A DNA stretch of 64,000 nt from Tamarix chinensis (lineage: Eukaryota; Streptophyta; Magnoliopsida; Caryophyllales; Tamaricaceae), in NCBI GenBank assembly GCA_030549775.1, contig CM060176.1:97393815-97457814 (forward strand). Direction: 5' to 3'. A program made the position numbers and the translations under genes. Every line of letters starts with the position of its first letter. Position 1 is the first letter of the stretch. The notes below the pieces were generated by a model. The model was not told the DNA's origin. It did not search any database and saw only the letters and a list, made by a program, of their open reading frames with translations. Below are positions 48,780-60,849 of the stretch, piece by piece.

Positions 48780-49660
48780 ATGTATACTTACTCTGAAAAT
48801 TTCTATATCTTTGGAAAATTGTTGAGAACATACCAAATTATCTTATTTAGCCCATTCTCAGAGGTACTAACAATCCATGATTTACCAATGCCACGACCTT
48901 GGGACTGAAATATTGAAAGTAGCCCTTTTTTAAAGTAGCATACTCAATTCTGTCAAGTTTGTTAAATCGTGTCTCAACCCCTTCAAAGTGGATAGAAAAA
49001 AAAGGTAATGGCTTCATTTATGACATAACCTTAAGCAATAGAACCTTCTGAGCCAACTTGATTTCTAATTTACTCTTTCAATTCCTTCAATTTTCTTTCA
49101 ACATGATACATCCATCTTCCATTAATAGGCCCACCTAGTCATGATTCTTCAGGTAAGTGCATTATATGATGAACCATAACACTAAAAAAATAAGGGGGGA
49201 ATATGCATTCTAACTTGAATGGGGTGATAACCCCTTCATTTTTATCCTTCTTCAAATAAGACAATCGAAGTGCCCTTGCATACATCATGGTGAAGAAGTT
49301 ACTTAACTTAACAATAGCATTAGTAATCTATTTTCATAGGAACGATCACACACCAATTGGTAACAACCATTGCATTATGACATGATGATCATGTGATTTT
49401 AGATTAGTCAATTTTCGATCTTTTTCAATTATATTCTTCCTCAAATTTTTAGCAAAGCCATATGGAAACTTTACCCCCTTCAAGAACCCTAAAAAGGCAT
49501 CCTATCTCTGGGTGAAAGAGTATACTCAGTAGCAGGTTTCATCAACTTATTACCCTCATAATACATATGTAGTTCCTTTACAGCATATTGTATAATCAAT
49601 TTATCAAAAATAGCTTAATCAGATGAATCCGCAAAATCAAGATATAATTGGGACAAAATT
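48780..49660 (-). pseudogene. TNP2-like transposase C-terminal part with DUF4218 region
   Basis: On the minus strand, from 49510 downward, the text reads GVKFPYGFAKNLRKN, KDRKLTNLKSHDHHVIMQWL and LPIGV. This is the conserved LKSHDxHxxMQxLLPI block of CACTA TNP2 transposases. It is followed by FKLECIFPPYFFSVMVHHIM and LGGPINGRWMYHVERKLKEL, typical of the DUF4218 domain that follows TNP2. Then come GSEGSIA and GVETRFNKLDRIEYATLKKG. Several in-frame stops (after LPIGV, in EES-LGG, after KELKE and after GSIA) show it is inactive. The N-terminal catalytic part is absent, cut off at the boundary with the LTR fragment near 49660. Confidence 0.8.
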
Positions 49661-51100
49661 TTGATTTTCACAAATCAACCACATATACTACAATTAACCA
49701 CTCTAGATCAATTGTATAATATATATATATATATATACATAATTAAACAAAAAATTTAGCTTATCATAAGCTAATTCATACAACATTACTCAAAACAAAA
49801 GTTAGGGTTTTCAAAAATTTATACCAAACAAAGAGTTGCGAATTGGGGAGAGTGAAGACCGAAGAATCTTTGTCGAAGGTTAAACATTGCTCGTCAGTAA
49901 TTGGTTGAGCTCACCATGGTCAAACATCATTGTTGCTAGAATCTCTACTCCTTGGTGTTACAGTGATCCACTGTGTTGTTGATGCTTGCTAGCAGAGGAT
50001 GGCGACTACAAAAGGAGGAAGAAGGGGCAACAGTGGTGTGGTGGTGGTTTGGCGTGGTGTGGTTGGTGGCTAGAGTGGTGGTGTGGAGAAAAGAAGCAGG
50101 GAAGAGGAGATGAGTAGGGAGGAGTATGGTAGCTGGGGTGTTGTGTTTGGTTTGCACATAGAAAGAAGAGAAAGGGAAGAGAAAGAATAAAAAAGAGAAG
50201 CAGGAGATAGAAGAAGAAAAGGAAAAGGGGGGACCGATCATTTTTTTTACAAATAGAAATACACAAATGAGAATATTATTATCTAAAAATATTAATGGAT
50301 AATTTTATCTAAAACTCATTTAACAAAAATCATTTCGTAAGTATCCGAAGGTATAAAATCAATATAAAAGCTATTTAAGAAATTTTAGAAAAGCATTATA
50401 AGAAAATACCAATGAACGCAATATTTCCTATTATTTACAAAAATACATAATATGACATTAAAGAGTATTTAAACTATCTAGAAATATTTAAATAATATTA
50501 TATGGAACTAAAATTAATTTAAACAATTTTTGAAAATGGTTCTGCTTAAACCAAAAGGAGTAAAAATGAAAGAAAACTAATTTTGGAAGAAAATCATAAA
50601 TAGGCTATGCATTTTTTTTAATTTAAAACGTTTTTAATATCTTAAGGACCTCAGGAAAAATAGATAAATTCAAGGAAGAAAATATTTTCTACGAATAAAA
50701 ATTATTCAAATAATTTTACTATTTTAAAGGGAATTTTATAATTTAAATGATTTATTTCGTTAACGAAATATAACTCCAAATCAATGTCATAATTGTATGA
50801 TGAAGTTATAATAAAAAAATGAATATAAAATATTAAAAAGTAAAATATAAGAAAGAGAGAAAATATAAATTTTTGAACGGAAATTGAAATCATATGAATA
50901 TAGTAAAATCATGGTTGTGAATAAATTTATCTAGAATGATTCGTAATCACAATAATTAAGTAAATTATAACATGAATTCAAAATTGTTGATAAATCTTTA
51001 CAATGAATCAAAATTAAAATAATTAAATATTTCAATCAAATTACACTAATAAAATCATTATGCTTAAGAAAATTAAATTTTAAAATTATGGAGTATTACA
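49660..51100 (-). mobile_element. Minus-strand LTR fragment of the 12149 family
   Basis: In reverse complement it starts TGTAATACTCCATAATTTTAAAATTTAATTTTC at 51100. It follows the order of the 12149-13982 LTR: AT-rich start, CT-rich leader (49945-50240), then the GGTATAAATTTTTGAAAACCC and TAGCTTATGATAAGCTAAA segments. It is broken at about 49660, so the stem-loop end is missing. Confidence 0.75.
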
Positions 51101-51545
51101 AACTGCATGTTATAAGTTCCCTGGTTCTCTACAGAACCCATTCAAGTGTAATTTCATGTTTGGTATAAATTTTCAAAACCCTAACTTTTTTATTCGAGTA
51201 ACTTTGTATGAATTAACTTATGATAAGCTAAATTAGTTGTTTAATTATGTGTACACACACACACGCGCATTATATGATTTATATAGAGTGGTTAATTGTA
51301 GTGTATGTGGTTTATTTGTGAAAATCATAATTTTGACTCGATTATGTCCAGATTTCTCGAATTCATCCAATTAAGCTCTTTTAGTAAATTGGTTATATAA
51401 TATGTTATAAAATGTATCTAATTTCATATTGGAATTGTCACTTTGAGAAATTTTTATGGAATTAATCAAAATAGTATTTCTAGGTCAAAATTCATGTGTA
51501 ACAAAATTGAATTGCATAATTGAGTTGTTTCATTCCAAATCTGCA
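51101..51545 (+). mobile_element. Plus-strand LTR fragment, first copy
   Basis: From about 51158 the text GGTATAAATTTTCAAAACCCTAACTT...TTATGATAAGCTAAATTAGTTG parallels 13350-13720. It includes a short (AC)n run at 51253-51266. The fragment breaks off at about 51535 and the same LTR region starts again. Confidence 0.7.
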
Positions 51546-52574
51546 AAAAATTGGAAAGGCAAAGATTCTCTGGTCTTCACTCTCCCTGATTCATAGCTCT
51601 TTTTTTGGTATAAATTTTCAAAAACCCTAACTTTTGTTTTGAGTAAGTTTGTATGAATTAGCTTATGATAAGCTAAATGAGTTGTTTAATTATGTAAATA
51701 TATGTTGTATGATTGGTATAGAGTAATTAATTGTATTTTATGTGGTTGATTTGTGAAAATCAAAATTTTGACTCGATTGTGTCTGAATTTCAGGGATTCA
51801 TTTGATTACACTATTTTTGATAAATTGATTATATAATATGATGTAAAATGTATCTAATTTCATATGAGAATTGTCAATTTGAGATATTTATGTGGAGTTA
51901 ATTAGAATTGGATTCCTAGGTTAAAATCCATGTGTAATAAAATTAAATTGCATAATCAAGTTTTTTTAGTCAATTGATTTCATAATATGATTTGAAATGT
52001 ATGTAATGTTATGTTGGGAGTGTCAATTTGGGAAAATTATGTGAAATTGATTGGAATTAGATTTGTAGCTCAAAATTCTTGTAGATCCAAATTGGAGTGT
52101 GTAATTGAGTTATTTTATTCAATTGATTATATAATTTACATTAGAATATATCTAATTGGAATCCCGAACCATCAATTTAAATATTTTAACAATAATTAAC
52201 CATATTAGCATCCCAGACTCAAAAACCCTAATTATATTAAATTAGGTATTGATTTTATTATTTTTGGTCAAATGATTATATAATTTGTTATAAAAATATG
52301 TCTAATTATATTTCTAAACATTTAATTTAAATAAATTAATAAATTTTAATTGAATTGCACTTTTTTGGGGTTTAAAGCCCTATATTTCAAATGAAATTAG
52401 TCATTTGTATAGTTATTTATTCTAAAATTGAATGTGTAGAAATAGTTGAAATGACCCTAATTGCATCCTAACACCTTCAATTGGGATTAATTTATTTAAA
52501 TTTTCCTAGTTTGTGTCTTGGGATTTAAAACTTAAATTTTTGAAAAATAATTATCTTAAATTGGCTACTTAAAG
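51546..52574 (+). mobile_element. Plus-strand LTR fragment, second copy, with 150-bp tandem units
   Basis: GATTCTCTGGTCTTCACTCTCC restarts the same LTR region. From about 51810 to 52370 four diverged units of about 150 bp follow. Each begins like TTGATTATATAATATGATGTAAAATGTATCTAATTTCATAT and includes a CAATTTGAGAAATT-type and a GGTCAAAATCCATGTGTAA-type segment. The 12149 LTR has about two such units. Similarity fades toward 52574, where the next retrotransposon LTR begins. Confidence 0.65.
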
Positions 52575-53627
52575 TGATGTGTGTAGGAATATGGACTCAT
52601 GATTTGGGTGGTATTATGATTCGATTAAGGATGTAAAAGTTTTATGATGGTTTGAAAGTGATGAAGATATGATGATGATGATTCGACAAAGTAGAATTAA
52701 TAATGATGGTTCTACACGGTTTGGTTCATGGGCTAAGGTTAGGGTTTACGATTAGGGTTTAGTATTGATATGAATTTTATGATGATGAAAGAATGGAATA
52801 ATGGTGATTTGATGATTAGATTATGAAGTTAAGATGTTGAGGATGGTCATATGATTATAAAAATTTTATTATCCTAAGTTTGAAAATAGATAAAATCAAG
52901 TAAGAAAAATAGGTTGAAGATGTTGAAGATGATGATGATGGCAATTGTATATGGCGATTATAGTTAGAATGGAATGGTTGTGTGGATGGCTTAAAGGATA
53001 GATATTAATATCTAATTCACACAGATAAAGAGATTAATGATTTCAATGATAATCACTCACAAAAAATTGATTAATATTGAGAAGAACTCACACAGAATTT
53101 AATTAAGCAAAAGCTTACAACTTTCATCAATTTTCATCTCTCCTTTGTGTTGTGTACTTCTATGGTTTTTATATCCATAGAAGCTCCCTAATATTACAAT
53201 ATAATCATCCTAAAAATCTGATAATAATTGGCACATAAATCAATGGCTTGCTTTCTACTCAAATCACAACTCATAAGATAGAATAAGATAACCCTAAAAG
53301 ATAGAATTAAGCTACCTTTTGACTAATTCAACTTTATTATCTTTTCAACTAATATCAATGTGATGATAATCAATATCATATGTCCAAAGTGTTGACTATA
53401 GTCTCCTCATTCAGATAGCATGTTCAATCATTCCAAGGAACACATTTTTACCCTCCATGCATGCCATGCACACATCTCTATCACTAGTGACTTATTTTGT
53501 AAGTTTCGTCCATAACTAACAATAGAGTCATCCATTTGTCTTCAAATTTGTAGGGGATTCTCTCTGAATATAGAATAATAGGTTCCATAATAATAAATGC
53601 TAACTTTTGACATTTTCTCTTGCATCA
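52575..53627 (-). repeat. 3' LTR of the Gypsy element (1053 bp)
   Basis: The plus strand starts TGATGTGTGTAGG and ends CTTGCATCA, so the LTR has 5-bp inverted ends TGATG...CATCA. It aligns with 63030-64000 throughout (for example TTCTACACGGTTTGGTTCATG in both). Visible divergence is considerable, which suggests an old insertion. Confidence 0.88.
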
Positions 53628-53870
53628 TTCTCCCCTTGTTGACTTGAATTTACCCTCAAATTTTCATCTTTATAGTAAGGACTAATATCTCCAACATTGA
53701 ATGTTATAGATACCCCACCATATGAATCCAGCAAATCACCAAATTTTATAAGTACTTTAAAAGTACCATCTACCCTTGGCATAAGCTTATTTTTCCTTAC
53801 ACTAGAAAATCTCTCCTTCCTTAAGTGCAACCTGGTTGAAATACATGTGGAATTCTATACTTGTTTGCTC
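53600..53870 (-). pseudogene. Gypsy polyprotein C-terminus (integrase C-terminal domain)
   Basis: The minus-strand frame reads HLRKERFSSVRKNKLMPRVD, GTFKVL and GVSITFNVGDISPYYKDENL. These are the typical end motifs of plant Ty3/Gypsy polyproteins, in which HLRKxRFP, LxPRxDGPFxVL and TFNVxDLSPY occur in this order. The segment between FKVL and GVSITF is shortened compared with the family. The frame passes through the polypurine tract and stops inside the LTR (stop at 53600-53602). No classical chromodomain is seen. Confidence 0.85.
53628..53640 (-). promoter_or_regulatory. Polypurine tract of the Gypsy element
   Basis: On the minus strand AACAAGGGGAGAA directly precedes the TGATGCAAG start of the 3' LTR. 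Confidence 0.85.
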
Positions 53871-53956
53871 TTGTATTGTATGCTTCATTTGCATTCTCAA
53901 TTTTGAGCTTGATTTGTTGATGAAGTTTCTGAAAGAACTCCACTCTCTCTTATGCA

Positions 53957-54700
53957 TCATAACTCTTCACTTCCCTCCTTCTTTAATGGTACCATATCAA
54001 TCGGTATATATGGATTAACACCATATACTATCTTGAATAGACTAGAGCTTATTGTAGTTGAAGGATTTTGATTGTAAGCAAACTCTGCATGTTCTAACTT
54101 AACATCCCAATCCTTTTCACTCTCACTCACCAATCCCCTCAACAAAGTACCCAAAGTTCTATTAGTAACTTCTGTTTGACCATCTTTTTTAGGATGATGT
54201 GATGTACTAAACAAAAGCTTTCTTATTGGCATATGCCATAATGTATTCCACAAATAACTTAAGAATTTCATATCTCTATGAGAAAATATACTCCTTGGAT
54301 TCCCATGCAATCTCAAAATCTCCTTGAAATACAAATCCACAATATGGGTAGCAGCATTGGTCTTGTTACATGGAATAAAATGAGCCATCTTGGAAAATCA
54401 ATCCACCACCACCATGATAGAATCTTTTCCTCCTTGTGTCCTAGGAAATCCCAAAATAAAATCCATACTTTCACCTTCCCATGGTTGAGTAGGCATGGGT
54501 AAAGACACGTATAACCCTTTGTGGAAGAAACTCTTACTTCTTTGACAGGTAACATAGCTAGCAACCATAGTTTGCACTCCCTTTTCCATTATTGGCCAAT
54601 TAAAAATGTCCTTGTAACAACTTCAAAGTTTTATAAACTCCAAAGTATCTTGCAATACCTCCTACATGCCATGTGCCTCTTTGATTAGCAAATCTTGAAT
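53957..54700 (-). pseudogene. Gypsy integrase remnant (zinc-binding and catalytic core)
   Basis: The zinc-binding end survives as FNWPIMEKGVQT...CQRSKS (54600-54520). The catalytic core follows with PWEGESMDFILGFPRTQGGK and DSIMVVVD (first catalytic Asp in MDF). Then come MAHFIPCNKT, LHGNPRSIFSHRDMKF and HPKKDGQTEVTNRTL. The second catalytic Asp, normally in SDRD, is replaced by His (SHRD). The Glu of the DGQTE motif is kept. A frame change separates the zinc-binding/first-Asp part (54398-54589) from the rest (53957-54388). The enzyme would insert cDNA into the genome; this copy cannot. Confidence 0.92.
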
Positions 54701-54716
54701 TATGGTGTCATACAAT

Positions 54717-55290
54717 TTATTTTTCTTGAATAAGACTACATCTTGAAGAACATAAGCTCCATGACTTGTTTCTTACAATCTGCAAAAATCCAAGAAAAAT
54801 TATCATAAGGGAGTATTGAATTTTCAACATCTTGAACCCCAAAAGCTTTGCATCTATCATTGTAAGTATTATAGTCCGTCTAAATAATGCATTTGCAATC
54901 ACATTCTCTTTGCAATCCAAGTGTCTTGTAGGGAACATAAATGTTTATAAAAAACTAATCCACTTGGCATCTCTTTGATTTACTTTCCTTTGACCATGTA
55001 GATACTTCAAACTCTCATGATCTAAGTGAAGTACAAAAGGATTGGGCCACAAATAATGACTCTATGTTTCCAAAAAACGAACAATAGCATAGAACTTCTT
55101 ATCATAAGTTGAATAATTGAACCTTGCACCATTCAAATTTTCACTAAAAAAATGCAATTGGTCTCTTCTCTTGTGAAAGTACCCCTCTAATACCTACACC
55201 ACTGGCATCATAGGTTACTTTAAATAATTTATCAAAACAAGGTAAAGATAATACTAGTGAGTTTGAAAGCTTTGTCTTCAAGTTTTCAAA
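54717..55290 (-). pseudogene. Gypsy RNase H remnant
   Basis: The minus strand reads [26 protein letters not shown], then in shifted frames the expected YSTYDKKFYAIVR and [14 protein letters not shown] segments. It ends with TRHLDCKENVIANALFRRTI, which is the KENVVADALSRR motif at the domain end with D changed to N. The first catalytic Asp (in YDAS) is kept. Several frameshifts and stops are present. Confidence 0.85.
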
Positions 55291-55293
55291 ATG

Positions 55294-56205
55294 TTATGTT
55301 GCATGTTCATTCCTCTGGAACTCTCCCTTCTTCATCAATTGTGTAATAGATGCTACAATGGTGGGGAAATATTTGATAAACCACAACAAAGACAATCCAT
55401 GGAAACTTTTAACCTCATGGACATTAGTAGGAATATGCCATGTTTGAATAGCTTCCACCTTTGAAGAATCAACTCTAATACCGTCTCCACTCACAATGTA
55501 GCCAAGGAAAATCACACTCTTCATTATAAAATCACACTTCTCCATTTTACAATAAAGCTTCACCTCCCTAATTTTATCAAATAATCTCTTCAAATGTTGC
55601 ATGTGTTCTAACTCACTCTTGCTATATATCAAAATATCATCAAGGTAGACAACAACAAAGACTCCACAGAAAGGTCTAAATACTTCGATTATTAACCTCA
55701 TGAATGAACTTGGTGCATTAAGTAGCCCAAATGGCATCACAACCACTCATACAACCCATACTTAGTCTTGAAAGTTGTCTTCCATTTTTCCCCATCCCTT
55801 ATCCTCATTTGATGGTATCCACTTCTAAGGTCAACCTTTAAAAACACCTTTTCTCCATGCAGAAAATCTAACATACTAGCCAATCTCAGCTTCATAAATC
55901 TATATTTGATTGTGATATTGTTAATTGCTCTAGAATCAATTCACATCCTCCATGTACCATCCTTCTTAGGAACCAATAAAGTTGGTACACTACACAGACT
56001 CATGCTCTATCAAATATAGCCTTGATCCAGCACCTCTTGCACTTATCTCTGCAACTCTTTAGACTCCTCTGGATTGGATCGATAAGTTGGATTGTTTGGT
56101 AATGGAACTCCTGGCATAAAATCGATAGCATGTTGGATACCTCTCAAAGGAGTTAATCCAAGTGGCAACTCATCCTGAAAACATCTGCATACTCTCTCAA
56201 CACTT
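55294..56205 (-). pseudogene. Gypsy reverse transcriptase remnant
   Basis: Motifs in order on the minus strand are [55 protein letters not shown] and [15 protein letters not shown]. Then follow [16 protein letters not shown], the YLDDILIYS catalytic loop (codons 55636-55647) and CDFIMKSVIFLGYIVSGDGI. The order and spacing are those of a full plant Ty3/Gypsy RT. There are stops before SMSLCS and near WRM-IDSRAIN, and a shift before the MPFG block. The YLDD aspartates themselves are intact. Confidence 0.95.
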
Positions 56206-56214
56206 GTTGTAATT

Positions 56215-56900
56215 TTAGATCCATGTTAGCACTCTCTCCTTGTGAACTTCTTTCATCACCAAGGCATAGCAAACTTTCTCACACTTGATAGCTTGAATCA
56301 TCTCTAACTCCTTAAGTATCAATAACTCCATGCGACTCTTCTTTCTTCCTCCCTTACCTTCAACATCTTCCTTCCTTTCACTTCTTAGAACCGAACTCTC
56401 CCCATCTATATTAGACTTAAGTCCAAACTTCTTTTTGGCTTTTCTCACCGCATATTCATTAAGGAATCCATCATGTGTAATTTTCCTATTAAATTGCCAA
56501 GGTCTCTCCAAAAAATATGACATGTATGCATAGCTAGAATATTGCATAAGACATCATCAAAATAATTTCCAATTTTTAAAGAGATAAGATCTTGTTTGAT
56601 TACCCTTAAACCTTTTTCCTTGTTAAGCCATTGAAGTGAATATGGCCTTAGATGATCCATGGTCTTTAATCCAAGCTTTCTCACCATTCTTTCACTAGCA
56701 ACATTGGTACAAGTGCCACTATCAATGATGAATTGGCACACTTTGTCTTCAACTCTACATTTGGCTTTAAAAATCTTTTCCTTTTTAGTAGGTTGAGGTT
56801 GTTGTTGCACTTGAAGCACTTGTTGCAACACATAGCAATCTACTTGACCATATTATGAAGCATCTTCTAGATCTTCACTACCTACCTCAAGGTCCTCATT
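56215..56900 (-). pseudogene. Gypsy protease and linker remnant
   Basis: The frame reads QQQPQPTKKEKIFKAKCRVE and then VCQFIIDSGTCTNVAS, where DSGT is the aspartic protease active-site triad. It continues LRPYSLQWLNKEKGLRV, IGNYFDDVLCNILAMHTCHI and, after a frame change, RPWQFNRKITHDGFLNEYAV. These are the standard segments of the plant Gypsy protease. An R/K/E-rich linker follows toward the RT. The region begins right beside the solo LTR insertion at 56914. Confidence 0.9.
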
Positions 56901-57239
56901 AAGATATTCATCTTTGTAATCCCCCAAAATTTTAAAAACCTATAATTTAATAAATAACTTTTATTTGGGATAAATTAGTTTGTAAATTTATTTAATTTAA
57001 TTATTTTATGGATTTTTGAGTATATAAAATTGGATAGGAATATTTAATAAATTAAAATAAATATTTTTTTATTTTCTCATACTCATTTTGTTTAAATAAT
57101 TTTCCAAACCAATATTTTACAAAAATTATCCTTTTTAAACCTAAATATTTAATTATATTAAATTAAATTATTAAATAAATTTATTACCCAAAAATATTAC
57201 ATTTTATTATTTTATAAATTAAATTATTATAATTTCCCC

Positions 57240-58480
57240 TATTTTTTCTTTTCCTTTTTTTCCTTTTTCCTTTTTTTCTCCTTTTCTCATTTTTCCTCCT
57301 TTCTTTCTTTTTTCTTTTTCCTTCTTCAGGCCGCCCGCACTAGGCCAGCCTCTCCCCATCGCCTGGGCATTGGGCCGCTGGCCCATTTCTCTCCCCTTCT
57401 CCCCTCCTTCCCCTTTCTTTCCCTTGGCCCGACTCCCTTTCCCTCCTCTTCTTCTCTTATACGGTGTTACCTAGCCCAACACTCCTTTCTTCTCCTTCTT
57501 TCTCCCCCTAGACCAAAATGGCCCAATTTTCTTTCTCCCCCCCTTTGTTGGCCTTTCCTCCTCTCCCTTTCTTTCTTCTTCTACCTTCTACCCCAACCTG
57601 CACTTTGTCAACCACCCCGAGCCATGCCCGACCAACTCCTCCAAGTCCTACAGCTACCACCCCAGCCCACAACGCACTTGCCCCTACCTCCCTCTCTCTC
57701 CTCCACCATTTTCTTGCCCCACCTGGACCCAACCAACCCTCTCTCACCTCACGCATGTCCCCTTTCTTTCTCTTCTCCCCTTCCCTCTCCCTGCCACCGA
57801 CCGGCTGCCTACCACCTTGCTGCCACCCTACCGAGCCACCTACTTCCCCTTTCTCTCCCTCTTCTTTTTCTTCTCTTCAACAACCTTTGTCCTGCCCTAT
57901 ATTTCTTCAAGCCATTCTCCCTCTTCCGACTTCTTTCTCTCATTTCCTTCTCCTTCCATTTCCACCCCTGTTTTGCACTGCCTCCCCCCGCTGCTGCTTC
58001 CACCCCCTACACCACCCTTTACCACCCTCGACCTCAGCCCTACACCGCTACAACACCCCCCGATCCACCCTGCAGCCCCCTTCTTCCTCCCCTCTTCTTT
58101 TTCCCTTCTTTTTCTCCCTTCTCGGAAACCTCCCTACAACCCCTCCTTTCACTACCTCTCCCGCCTCCTGAGCCACCAACCCACTCCCTACAATGTCCCC
58201 TACCACCCCTCACCTCCTTTGGCCGAAACTAACCCTTACATCCCCTTATTTTCCCCTCCATTTTCCTTCCTTCTTAGCCGCCTCCACCTCGACAACCACC
58301 TTCATAGCCTTGCCGCCGCTGTTGCAACCGCCCTTAGCCACCGATAACCTATCCCCGACCACCACCTACACCCCCTCTCCACCCCTACACCATTCCCTTG
58401 CCCTAAATACTCCCCCACCTTCCCTTTTTTCTAGCCCCAAAACCCTAACCCAAAATTAGCACCCCTTCTTCCTTTCATAC
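57240..58480 (+). other. C/T-rich leader of the solo LTR
   Basis: This block has an extreme pyrimidine bias. Long plus-strand frames (57518-58171, 57624-58232, 57817-58347) overlap in different frames and give P/S/T/L-rich low-complexity peptides with no domain. They are interpreted as non-coding. Confidence 0.65.
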
Positions 58481-59199
58481 CACCTTTGACCCCTTTTTTA
58501 CCTTGCCTTGCGTACAACTCATGCTACATGAGTAATTGATTTACTGCCCTTCCTTTGGTTATCTCAGTTAATAATTTTAAGGTATAATAATATTTAAGTT
58601 AAGTATTTCAATAATTAAGTTTTATAAAGTATTATGCTTTGGTTTTCTTATTTCTAATATGATAAGTATTGATATTATTTTTAGGTATTGGTTTTGATAA
58701 TCAAAGCTTGAATCTTTAACTGGGGTATCGGTAAGGTTCAATTTTGCAAAAATTAAGGTAATCGTTAAAACCCATTTAAATGCATGGATAAACATACATT
58801 AGCACATTAGGGTTTTTAATATGTTATTATGCTTGATATATGTTGTTTAACATAATATATGTAGTTTCTTATATTGATTGATAAAAAAGGAAAGCATGCT
58901 AGTTTATATGCCATGTATGGAAGAAATGGTTAAGGAAGGAGTCTTGTTATTTAAGAAAGTGTTAAGTACTTATCCATGTTGTATTATATTATTGCAACCT
59001 TTAATGTGTGAATAATATCATTGTGAGCCTTAGGGGCATTTTAGTAATATATCTTGTGCAAGAGTGTGGCCTAATATGTGTAGTGGTTAATGGGTATCAT
59101 GTTGAAATATAATAACTGGTAGAGTTGGATAATGAGAATGGAGTATTAATATTATTATTTTATGTAGGGATGATAATTTTAATAAAATGGTAATTTTGT

Positions 59200-59935
59200 A
59201 AGAAAAATGGGTATTATTGTAATTTTGGAAGAGAAGGGGAAAATGGTAATTTTATAAGTAAAAGGGCATTATGGTAATTTTAGAAGCTAAAAGTATTATG
59301 GTAATTTCGGAAGTAAAGGGAAAAATAGTAATTTTGGAAGTAAAGGGGTAAAATGGTAATTTTGTAAGTAAAAGGGTAAAATGGTAATTATAATAATGGA
59401 GAAGGATAAAATGGTAATCATAGTAATGAAGGGTAATATGGTAATTATAATAATGGAGAAGGGTAAAATGGTAAGTATGATAATGAAGAAGGGTAATTTG
59501 GTAATTTAACCAACCAAAAGGTAATTTGGTAATTATGATAACAAAGAAGGATAGTTTGTTAATTATAATAATGGAGAAGGGTAAATTGGGTAGTTATGAT
59601 AATGGATAAGGGTAATTTGGTAATTATGATAATGGAGAAGGGCAAATTGGTAATTTAACCAACTAAATGGTAATTTGGTAATTTTGATAATGAAGAAGGG
59701 TAGTTTGGTATTTATAACAATGAAGAAGGGCAAATTGGTATTTTAACCAACTAAAGGGTAATTTGGTAATTTTGGTAATTATGATAATAAAGAAGGGTAA
59801 ATTGGTAATAATGATAATGAAGAAGGATAATTTAGTAATTTAACCAACTAAAGGGTAATTTGGTAATTATAAAAAGGAGAAGGGCACTTTGGTAATCTAA
59901 CTAACCAAATGAAAAATATGATAAGTGTAACAATT
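59200..59935 (+). repeat. Minisatellite of GGTAATTTGGTAATTATGATAATGAAGAAGG-type units
   Basis: About 20 or more diverged units of roughly 30 bp are present. Higher-order markers TTTAACCAACTAAA recur at about 59504, 59655, 59743 and 59841. The TTTGGTAAT word also occurs in the tandem repeats of the 1113-5823 LTR. Confidence 0.85.
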
Positions 59936-60849
59936 ATGGAGGATAATTGGTGACCTAATAAGTATGGGAAACAACTTGGTAACCTAAATCGAATAAGTAT
60001 GTGGCCAAAAACAACTATGTGCATGTTATGTGCCTTGTCTACCGTGTGTTATGCCAAGTTGTGTACCTTATGCTTAATGAATAGTTAGTTTAGTGCAGTT
60101 TGGAGTTGAGGTATGCTTATGTGAATTCCTTATGGCATGTGTGTAATGATTATATACGTTGTGCTTATGCTGTTATATGACATGATCCTCTAGGGCATAC
60201 ATGTTAGGAAGTTTAATAATATGATATGAGATGAAAGGATAAAAAGGGAAAGATGGGAAGTTGACCAAGGGGAAGTAAGTTGACCAAAGGGAAGTGAGTT
60301 GATTTAAGGAATATGAGATTGACCTAATTATCTCATGATTTATGAGGGGAAAAATAAAAGAAGGTTATGATCAAATGAGCAAGTGATGTGAAGCTTGCAT
60401 GGGAAATTTCTAGGGTCTGTATGGGGATGATCCTTATGTAGGAAAGGTGCTAGAGTTTTGAGTGGCCAACTAGGGTTTCACGGTCATGTGTATAATTGGT
60501 GAGTATAGTGATAGAATTTGGGTTGAATCTAAATGAGATAAGGTGTCAGATGATAAAAGAAAGGTTGGGCCACATAGGTTTAATTAGGGTTTCAAGGGAA
60601 AACCCTAGAGAGTGATAGTGAGAAAATTTGCAGGTCATAAGGTGATGGGTCTTAACCCACACCCTTAGGAGTTGGGTTTTCGTTATGAGTAATGGATGTC
60701 GGGGTATGTTAAGAGGCGCAAAGGTCTCAAGATATGGGACGGGCTCTCTAGGAAGGATAGAAGTAGACATGCATGTCAAGGGTGAAACACTTTTGAATAA
60801 GATACGAAGAAGATAATAATCACTTAAAGAAGAAGATTGTTGAGCCGGA

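Larger units (their letters stand above)
45955..49660 (-). mobile_element. CACTA (En/Spm) transposon remnant, one end present
   Basis: The left terminus is CACTACTACAAATG (45955-45968), a standard CACTA end. Subterminal repeats follow to about 46460. The interior (46950-49660) encodes degraded transposon proteins on the minus strand. The right terminus is missing: the coding text stops at about 49660, where a minus-strand LTR fragment begins. The retained length is 3.7 kb, against well over 5 kb for complete autonomous members. Confidence 0.85.

Noticed and set aside
57518..58347. Three long overlapping plus-strand open frames (up to 217 residues) rich in P, S, T and L
   Set aside because: They overlap in different frames within a C/T-rich LTR leader, have no domain, and equivalent blocks in sister LTRs do not keep the frames open.
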